A stretch of 27,481 nt of DNA, taken from assembly GCA_902475245.1 (NCBI GenBank), contig CABRYP010000031.1, positions 1 through 27,481 of the forward strand. Direction: 5' to 3'. Below are positions 22,511 to 27,481 of the stretch, piece by piece. Position 1 is the first letter of the stretch. Every line of letters starts with the position of its first letter. Position numbers and translations under genes: made by a program. Under the pieces are notes generated by a model that saw only the letters and a list, made by a program, of their open reading frames with translations, ran no database searches and was not told the origin of the DNA. This DNA comes from an uncultured Collinsella sp. (GTDB lineage: Bacteria > Actinomycetota > Coriobacteriia > Coriobacteriales > Coriobacteriaceae).

Positions 22511-23168
22511 AGGGCTCCCAGGGGCAAGGGGCTTCGATGTGGATGTGCTCGCCGGTTACGGGATGCGTGAAGGACACGCTGTGGGCGTGGAGCATCAGGC
22601 CGCAGGGACGCGGCGTGCCGTAGAGCTCGTCGCCTACCAGGGGATGACGCTCACTCGCTAGATGTACACGGATTTGGTGCTTGCGGCCGGTGAGCAGCTC
22701 GACATCGATATACGAGCGCGTGGGCAGGCCACGACGGCTCTTAAGACGCTTGAGCACCTTCACGCGCGTTTGAGACGGCTTGCCGCTAGCACCGACGCGC
22801 ATCTTGCGACTGTCGTGGCGGTCGCGGGCGATGGGCTTGTCGATGAGCTTTTCGTTCCAGTCAATCTTGCCCTCGGCGAGCGCCAGGTAGTGCTTTTCGA
22901 AAGCGTGATCATTGACCATCTGGTCAAAGGCGGGCTGCGTCTGCTTGTCGAGCGAGAACAGCACCACGCCGGTGGTGTCGCGGTCCAGGCGGTTGAGCGG
23001 CTGCATGTCGGTCGCGGCAAAGCCGTCGCCCATCGCCAGCAAAAGGTCGCTGGCGTAGTCGGTGAGCGTGCGCTCGCCGGTGCCGTCGCCGTGGACGATC
23101 ATGCCGGCGGGCTTGTCGATGGCCATGAGCCAGGCGTCGCAGTAGAGGACTTGAGGTTCTTCGTTCAC
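22509..23168 (-). CDS. RluA family RNA pseudouridine synthase
   Basis: Converts a uridine in rRNA or tRNA to pseudouridine. The 219-residue protein has the catalytic motif LNRLDRDTTGVVLFS with Asp62, the opening VLYCDAWLMAIDKPAGMIVH, the LLTGRKHQIRVHLA stretch and a C-terminal LMLHAHSVSF segment. It lacks an S4 domain, as in RluA/TruC-type members. Start is GTG at 23168 with AAAGG seven bases upstream. It begins 15 bases after the U32 gene and is probably its operon partner. Target uridine cannot be named from sequence. Confidence 0.92.
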   Translation of the reverse strand: MNEEPQVLYCDAWLMAIDKPAGMIVHGDGTGERTLTDYASDLLLAMGDGFAATDMQPLNRLDRDTTGVVLFSLDKQTQPAFDQMVNDHAFEKHYLALAEGKIDWNEKLIDKPIARDRHDSRKMRVGASGKPSQTRVKVLKRLKSRRGLPTRSYIDVELLTGRKHQIRVHLASERHPLVGDELYGTPRPCGLMLHAHSVSFTHPVTGEHIHIEAPCPWEP

Positions 23169-23183
23169 GTGTAAGCCTTTCGG

Positions 23184-25676
23184 TTAGCTGATTCCCACAA
23201 ACATGCAGCCCGAAGTCGCCCCGCGTAGGCGGGCGGCGGGCTTGCGGCCGGCCCGCGCTGCTTCGACGGCACGACGGACACGGGCGACGGCACGGCCCAC
23301 CTCATCCGTCTCGAGCAGCGTTCCGTCCACCATGAGACGACGCACGCCGGCATCGAGCAGCTGAGGAACCTGCGGCGTGAGGTCGATGGGGTAGGCATCG
23401 AACAGGCGAGAGCGGCCGTGGATGTCGGTGCGGACGGGCATGACCTTTCCGTCGATATTCTTGAGCGAGAGCTTGCGGGCACGCAGACGGCAGTTGACAC
23501 AATCGTGGATGCAGCCGTTGGCAACCTGCAGAATGCAATGCTCGCTTGTCATGACGCGCGGGCGGCCAAAGACGGTGATGCCCAGAGCCGCGGGCGCGGC
23601 GGCACCGAGCGAGACAATCTCGTCGAGCGTGATTTCGGGCGAGAGCCAAAACGCACCGGCTCCGCGTTCGACAAGTGCCTCCATGCAGGGCGTGTTGTGC
23701 ACCGGCAGGCAAGAGCGAATCTCGGCTGTGGCGCCGGCATGCGCGGCTACGGCGAGCTCGGAGATATTGCCGACGGCGACGGTGGCCCCAGCCTGCATCC
23801 ACGGGTCGACGCGAGCATGGTCGACGGCGCGGCAGACCTCATCGAGCACGGGAACAATACCCTGCTCAAACGCATCGGCGGGGGAGAGCTCGGCCGCATC
23901 GAGCGCATCGGTGGTCATGTAGATGCGCGTGGCGCCCTCGGCGCGAGCTGCCTCGGCGGCTTCGAGCGTGGTGACGGCGGCGCAGATCTGCGGCTCATCG
24001 CGGTAATGCTCGGGCATAGCGCGCGTACATTTGTCGAGCACCGGAATCTCGAGCGTTTTCGCGCGCTCCTCGTACGGCGCCAGAATGGCCTCTTCCAGCG
24101 CCTTGCAAGCGGCGGCGCGCACCTTGTGCACGGCAGAGAAGCCCATGCCGCAGCCGGCGTCGAGCGAAACGTCAAAGCTCGCTGCCTCAAAGGGCGAGGA
24201 ACCCATGCGGCCCACATGCTCAACCAGGTCTGCCGCCTCGACGGCGCGGGTCTTGGCAGCCTCGACGGTAAAGCCGGTGGCGGTGGCAGTGAGCGCGGGG
24301 TCGTCGCAGCAGGTGAGCGTAACGGTAAACGGCTTGCCCAGACGCGCCACGACGGACACATCTACGGCGCGGCGGCGCAGCACGTCGCGCTTGAGCGCGG
24401 CGCCGGCGGCGTCGATGGCGCGCTGGCTGCGGATGACGCGCACGCGGCAGCCCTCGGGCATGCTGCGGGGCACGCGGCACTCGATGATGTCACCGGCGGC
24501 GGCATCATCGGCGGCAATGGTGGTTAGGAACTGGTCAAACTCGTTATCGCGGCGAAGCTCCAGCAGGTCGCCCTTGTCCACGGGCTCAAACAGCTCAATG
24601 CGGGCGATGGCGGCGCGGCGACGGCGATCGTCGGGCTTGAGTCCGCGTACATCGCGGTTGGCCAGACGGCTGCCCAGCACCGTGCCCACGATCTGGCCGC
24701 GGTTGTTGGAACGCTCATAGCTCATCATCTCGTCGCCCGAGGTGCCGTCCTGATAGGCGTGCGTAAAGTCGCGGTTGAAGCAGCGCTTGAGCTGGCGCTG
24801 GCGGGCGGCTTCCTCGTCCTTGGCAACGGTGGCTCCGGATAGCATGTCGTCAATTTCGTGACGATACACATCAACGATGGAGTACACGTAATCGGGCGCC
24901 TTCATGCGGCCCTCGAGCTTGAGCGACGCGGCACCGGCGTCATACAGACGGCGAACAAGCTGTGAGGTGTTGGTGTCACGCGGGCATAACGCACGCTCGC
25001 GGCCGGCGGGGGAGAGCGCGCGACCGTTCTCGTCGATTAGCTCGTAGGGCAGGCGGCAGGGCTGGGCGCACATGCCGCGGTTGGCCGAGCGGCCCGCCAT
25101 GGCAAAGCTCGAAAGCAGGCACAGGCCCGAGTAGCAAAAGCAGATGGCGCCATGGCTAAAGACCTCAAGGTCCACATCGGGCGCGGCATCATGAATGGCG
25201 GCAATCTCGGCGATGGAAAGCTCGCGCGAGAGGGTCACACGGTCGGCGCCCTGCTCGCGGCACCAAAGGGTTCCGCGGTCGTCGTGGATGTTTGCTTGGG
25301 TTGAGATGTGCGTCTCGATGCCGGGCATCGTGCGCTTGACCTCAAAGAACAGGCCCCAGTCCTGGATGATAAAGGCGTCGGCGCCCAGCGTGGAGCAGCG
25401 ATGGATGAGCTGCAGCGCATCGCCCATCTCGGACTGCTTGATGACGATGTTGACCGTGACGTAGACGCGCGACCCGGCTAGATGTGCAGCGCGGCAGGCT
25501 TGCTCAAAGGCCTCGTCGGTAAAGTTGGTGGCCTTGCGGCGGGCGTTGAAGCTGCCCATGCCGCAGTAGATGGCGTCTGCTCCGGCGGCGAGTGCGGCGG
25601 CAAAGGGTTCGGGCCCTCCGGCGGGCGCCAAAAGCTCGGGTCTGCGGTTGGTGGTTCGACTGGCGGTTGCGGTCAT
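23184..25676 (-). CDS. U32 family peptidase-like protein (RlhA/YhbU type) with DUF3656-like C-terminal part
   Basis: An 830-residue protein beginning ELLAPAGGPEPFAAALAAGA, the TIM-barrel start of the U32 family. It then shows ADAIYCGMGSFNARRKATNF, ISTQANIHDD, and the cysteine-rich FSHGAICFCYSGLCLLSSF with NRGMCAQPCRLPY. Those cysteines, with CVNCRLRARKL near the C-terminus, probably bind an iron-sulfur cluster, as in the E. coli rRNA hydroxylation protein RlhA. The central region corresponds to the extra domain of long U32 proteins. Partner position upstream of an RNA pseudouridine synthase supports an RNA-modification role over proteolysis, but that is inference. The ATG at 25676 follows AAAGGCAGG. 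Confidence 0.9.
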   Translation of the reverse strand: MTATASRTTNRRPELLAPAGGPEPFAAALAAGADAIYCGMGSFNARRKATNFTDEAFEQACRAAHLAGSRVYVTVNIVIKQSEMGDALQLIHRCSTLGADAFIIQDWGLFFEVKRTMPGIETHISTQANIHDDRGTLWCREQGADRVTLSRELSIAEIAAIHDAAPDVDLEVFSHGAICFCYSGLCLLSSFAMAGRSANRGMCAQPCRLPYELIDENGRALSPAGRERALCPRDTNTSQLVRRLYDAGAASLKLEGRMKAPDYVYSIVDVYRHEIDDMLSGATVAKDEEAARQRQLKRCFNRDFTHAYQDGTSGDEMMSYERSNNRGQIVGTVLGSRLANRDVRGLKPDDRRRRAAIARIELFEPVDKGDLLELRRDNEFDQFLTTIAADDAAAGDIIECRVPRSMPEGCRVRVIRSQRAIDAAGAALKRDVLRRRAVDVSVVARLGKPFTVTLTCCDDPALTATATGFTVEAAKTRAVEAADLVEHVGRMGSSPFEAASFDVSLDAGCGMGFSAVHKVRAAACKALEEAILAPYEERAKTLEIPVLDKCTRAMPEHYRDEPQICAAVTTLEAAEAARAEGATRIYMTTDALDAAELSPADAFEQGIVPVLDEVCRAVDHARVDPWMQAGATVAVGNISELAVAAHAGATAEIRSCLPVHNTPCMEALVERGAGAFWLSPEITLDEIVSLGAAAPAALGITVFGRPRVMTSEHCILQVANGCIHDCVNCRLRARKLSLKNIDGKVMPVRTDIHGRSRLFDAYPIDLTPQVPQLLDAGVRRLMVDGTLLETDEVGRAVARVRRAVEAARAGRKPAARLRGATSGCMFVGIS

Positions 25677-25708
25677 ATCCTGCCTTTCAAAATGCTCAGA
25701 TAATCGAA

Positions 25709-25714
25709 AGTATA
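25709..25714 (-). promoter_or_regulatory. Candidate -10 element for the U32-rluA operon
   Basis: On the minus strand TATACT lies 32 bases before the U32 ATG at a suitable position. I see no good -35 hexamer at 16-18 bp, so this is a weak call. Confidence 0.3.
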
Positions 25715-25782
25715 GTGGTGCCGTCGCGGCAGGCGATGCCCGTGCTCCAAGCGGGATAAAGTCTTCAGCAGTCCTTGCAGCA

Positions 25783-25854
25783 AAAATGATCCGTTTCCCT
25801 CCGTCCCCTATGGATTACCTGATCCGATGGGGACGGAGGGAAACGGATCATTTT
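25783..25854. repeat. Perfect 26-bp inverted repeat, GTTTCCCTCCGTCCCC type
   Basis: The left arm 25783-25808 (starting AAAATGATCCGTTTCC) and right arm 25829-25854 are perfect inverted copies around a 20-base loop. T runs at both ends would let it act as a bidirectional terminator. The same left arm, with one mismatch, is present alone at 26513-26538. It lies between the divergent U32 operon and ridA, a place where a terminator has no obvious use, which favours a mobile or repeated element. Confidence 0.8.
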
Positions 25855-25936
25855 GAGCTTCACCGTCCGGTCGTGCCGTTCAGCGGCCGACAGGCGCCGT
25901 TGGGCGATAAATTATTCTCGCAATGTGATAATAATC

Positions 25937-25965
25937 TTGCATCGCGCGGAAACCTTGAGTACTAT
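25937..25965 (+). promoter_or_regulatory. Candidate promoter of ridA
   Basis: TTGCAT at 25937-25942 and TACTAT at 25960-25965 are separated by 17 bp, about 90 bp before the ridA ATG. The -35 match is modest (three of six), the -10 match four of six. The remaining 25677-26054 interval holds the inverted repeat above and no gene that I can see. Confidence 0.45.
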
Positions 25966-26054
25966 CCCAAATCAAGCGCGGTGTTCAGACCGAATTGTGC
26001 CTCCCGGTGCGAACGCCGCGCTCACGCTCTCTATCTGATCGTAAGGAGAAAAAC

Positions 26055-26432
26055 ATGAGCAAGACCGTCGTGTCTTCCGATAACGCACCCGCAGCCATCG
26101 GCCCGTATTCCCCCGGTATCCAGACCGGCAACATGGTGTTCCTGTCCGGCCAGCTGGGCATCGACCCCGCGACCGGCAAGCTGCCCGAGGGCGTCGAGGC
26201 CCAGGCCAAGCAGTCCCTCGCCAACGTCGAAGCCCTGCTGACCGCTGCCGGCGCCACCTTTGCCGATGTCGTCAAGACCACGGTCTACCTGGCTGACATT
26301 GCCGACTTCGCTGCCGTGAACGAGATCTACGCCTCCAAGTTCGAGGCCCCGTTCCCCGCACGAAGCGCTTTCCAGGTTGCCGCCCTTCCGGCCGGCGGTT
26401 TGGTCGAGATCGAGGTCGTCGCCGCTCTCTAA
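26055..26432 (+). CDS. ridA: RidA family reactive enamine/imine deaminase
   Basis: Hydrolyses reactive 2-aminoacrylate and related enamines or imines released by PLP enzymes. The 125-residue sequence has APAAIGPYSPGIQTGNMVFLS at the start, GQLGIDPATGKLPEG, the VVKTTVYLADIADFAAVNEI middle, and the diagnostic FPARSAFQVAALP with Arg103, plus Glu120 near the end. These are the conserved active-site residues of true RidA proteins. Length is standard. AAGGAG lies six bases before the ATG at 26055; the longer in-frame version from 25995 lacks support. A strong terminator follows. Confidence 0.94.
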   Translation: MSKTVVSSDNAPAAIGPYSPGIQTGNMVFLSGQLGIDPATGKLPEGVEAQAKQSLANVEALLTAAGATFADVVKTTVYLADIADFAAVNEIYASKFEAPFPARSAFQVAALPAGGLVEIEVVAAL

Positions 26433-26462
26433 GACGTTGGCAACAACTAAACATGACATGCA

Positions 26463-26496
26463 AAAAGACCCTGCAGTGTGAGCTGCAGGGTCTTTT
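26463..26496. terminator. Bidirectional rho-independent terminator after ridA
   Basis: AAAAGACCCTGCAG (26463-26476) pairs perfectly with CTGCAGGGTCTTTT (26483-26496) around a six-base loop. A and T runs flank the stem on both sides, so it can stop ridA from the left and the converging regulator gene from the right. Confidence 0.9.
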
Positions 26497-26512
26497 GCCA
26501 AGCAATGCGACA

Positions 26513-26538
26513 AAAATGGTCCGTTTCCCTCCGTCCCC
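26513..26538. repeat. Half copy of the 25783-25854 inverted repeat
   Basis: This 26-bp sequence, starting AAAATGGTCCGTTTCC, matches the left arm at 25783-25808 with one difference (A to G). No right arm follows, so it is a solo half element. It lies between the ridA terminator and the stop codon of the minus-strand regulator. Confidence 0.75.
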
Positions 26539-26552
26539 AAGGAATCGGCGGG

Positions 26553-27209
26553 TTAGCCTTCCTTGCGAACTTTTTGCAGGTAGCGGTAGACGCTGGGCTC
26601 CGAGATGCCCAGCGCGGTGGCGGCGCAGGCCACGGCACCCTTGAGCATGAACACCCCGTTGCCGTTGAGGTGGCGAATGACGTCCACGCGGTCGCTCTGA
26701 CCAAGTGACGCTACATCCAGCCCGCGCGCGCTCAGCAACTCGGCAATGCTGCGGTCGATGAGCTCCTGTGTAGACTCCGAAAGACTTTCGACTTCGATAG
26801 ACGCAGGCTCCGCCTGCCTTGGCACAGCGTCGAAGCACGACATGAGCTGCTGCGCCATGGCGTTGATGGAGCGCACAGTCGAGAGGTCGGTGTTGACGCA
26901 GAGCATGCCGACGATCTCGTCACCCTCGCGGATAAAGTACGTCGCCGACTCCAGCGTCTTGCCACCGGCGCCGCGCCCTTCATAGCCCGTAATAAACGGC
27001 AGATCGCGATACTTGGCGTCGTGCATGATCTTGAGCGCCAGATCGGTGGCGGGACCGCCGACCTTGCGGCCGCTCACGATGCCGTTGCGAATATCGACGA
27101 TGGCGTGGTCGGGATCCGAGAAATCGTGCAGCACGATTTCGCTGTTCTTACCGAGTATCTGCTCCAGGAAATCGACCATCGGCAAAAAGCGACGTACGGT
27201 CTCGTTCAC
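26553..27209 (-). CDS. YheO-type transcriptional regulator (PAS-like sensor plus C-terminal HTH)
   Basis: A 218-residue predicted DNA-binding regulator. Residues about 8-115 match the YheO-like PAS domain: MVDFLEQILGKNSEIVLHDF, then DHAIVDIRNGIVSGRKVGGP and EIVGMLCVNTDLS. The C-terminal 45 residues form the helix-turn-helix of this family: VDVIRHLNGNGVFMLKGAVA, then ALGISEPSVYRYLQKVR. The GTG at 27209 is preferred because AAGGAG lies six bases upstream; in-frame ATG starts at 27260, 27287 and an even earlier one have no good ribosome binding site. It converges on ridA. Its target genes and ligand are unknown. Confidence 0.85.
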   Translation of the reverse strand: MNETVRRFLPMVDFLEQILGKNSEIVLHDFSDPDHAIVDIRNGIVSGRKVGGPATDLALKIMHDAKYRDLPFITGYEGRGAGGKTLESATYFIREGDEIVGMLCVNTDLSTVRSINAMAQQLMSCFDAVPRQAEPASIEVESLSESTQELIDRSIAELLSARGLDVASLGQSDRVDVIRHLNGNGVFMLKGAVACAATALGISEPSVYRYLQKVRKEG

Positions 27210-27445
27210 GGGCAACTCCTTGGGGTGAAATCGGAAATGTTCATAACAATTTTTTCTCATGGTAACACGCCATTCCTCATCTCGCATATTCGCAGGTACA
27301 TTGCGTAATACAGACGAGCGGTAGGAATTTGGCGGTAAACGGTCGACCAAAAGAAAAGTTAGATGTTATTTTGACCAGACACTTTCCTGACCTGCGGAAA
27401 TGCATTGTCTCAGCTCAAGAATAGTCTGATAACAAAAAATTATTA

Positions 27446-27474
27446 TTGAGAATGAGAATCATCTTTAATACGAT
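27446..27474 (+). promoter_or_regulatory. Promoter with overlapping Fur-box-like operator, facing out of the window
   Basis: TTGAGA (27446-27451) and TACGAT (27469-27474) form a -35/-10 pair with 17-bp spacing. Overlapping it, GAGAATGAGAATCATCTTT at 27448-27466 matches 14 of 19 positions of the classic Fur consensus. The sequence suggests an iron-repressed gene starting just beyond the right edge. The rest of 27210-27445 shows no gene; it presumably also holds the promoter of the minus-strand regulator, which I could not locate. Confidence 0.6.
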
Positions 27475-27481
27475 ATGCAAT

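Noticed and set aside
23418..24527. Plus-strand open frame opposite the U32 gene
   Set aside because: Low-complexity Gly/Ala/Arg composition typical of an antisense shadow.
27210..27350. 47-residue N-terminal extension of the YheO-type regulator
   Set aside because: AAGGAG is well placed only for the GTG at 27209, and the extension has no similarity to the family that I can see.

Overview
The window looks like a chromosomal segment of a GC-rich Actinomycetota of the class Coriobacteriia, most likely Collinsella or a close relative. This is inference from the gene set: a FabK-type fatty-acid cluster with a fused acetyl-CoA carboxylase AccD-AccA subunit, an L24 with an actinobacterial-type zinc ribbon, strong AAGGAG-type ribosome binding sites, and short intergenic repeats carrying a GGGACAG or CTGTCCCC core. 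No database search was possible.

Region 1 (about 1-10263) is a nearly complete type II fatty-acid synthesis locus. birA (biotin ligase, minus strand) diverges from a tightly packed plus-strand operon: fabH, acpP, fabK, fabD, fabG, fabF, accB, fabZ, accC, accDA. BirA biotinylates AccB; AccB, AccC and AccDA make malonyl-CoA; FabD loads malonate onto ACP; FabH primes; FabF, FabG, FabZ and FabK run the elongation cycle. The divergent region carries a 19-bp direct repeat (one mismatch, 48 bp apart), a good candidate operator.

Region 2 (10264-13489) holds an orphan PTS EIIC permease bounded by two related short repeats, a CDF-family metal exporter and a histidine phosphatase. Downstream lies a 137-bp element with perfect 35-bp inverted arms.

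Region 3 (13490-19790) is an S10/spc-type ribosomal protein cluster: rplC-rplD-rplW, rplB-rpsS-rplV-rpsC-rplP-rpmC-rpsQ, rplN-rplX. It is broken in three ways: rpsJ is absent at the front, the genes from rplE onward are absent after a strong terminator, and structured leaders interrupt it before rplC, rplB and rplN. The first two leaders share a 25-bp promoter-like box.

Region 4 (19791-27481) is more mosaic. It has a Gfo/Idh/MocA oxidoreductase with a DeoR-type regulator, a minus-strand pair of a U32 peptidase-like protein and an RluA-type pseudouridine synthase, a ridA gene, and a YheO-type PAS/HTH regulator. Its intergenic spaces are rich in repeats: a three-unit array of alternating inverted 15-mers at 22222-22438, CCACCACA hairpins, GGGGACAG direct repeats and a 26-bp perfect inverted repeat. 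The right edge carries a well-formed promoter overlapped by a Fur-box-like sequence, pointing out of the window.

I found no phage, integrase, transposase gene, CRISPR array, tRNA or rRNA. The most unusual material is non-coding: the 22222-22438 array, the 13535-13671 palindromic element and the leaders that split the ribosomal cluster.
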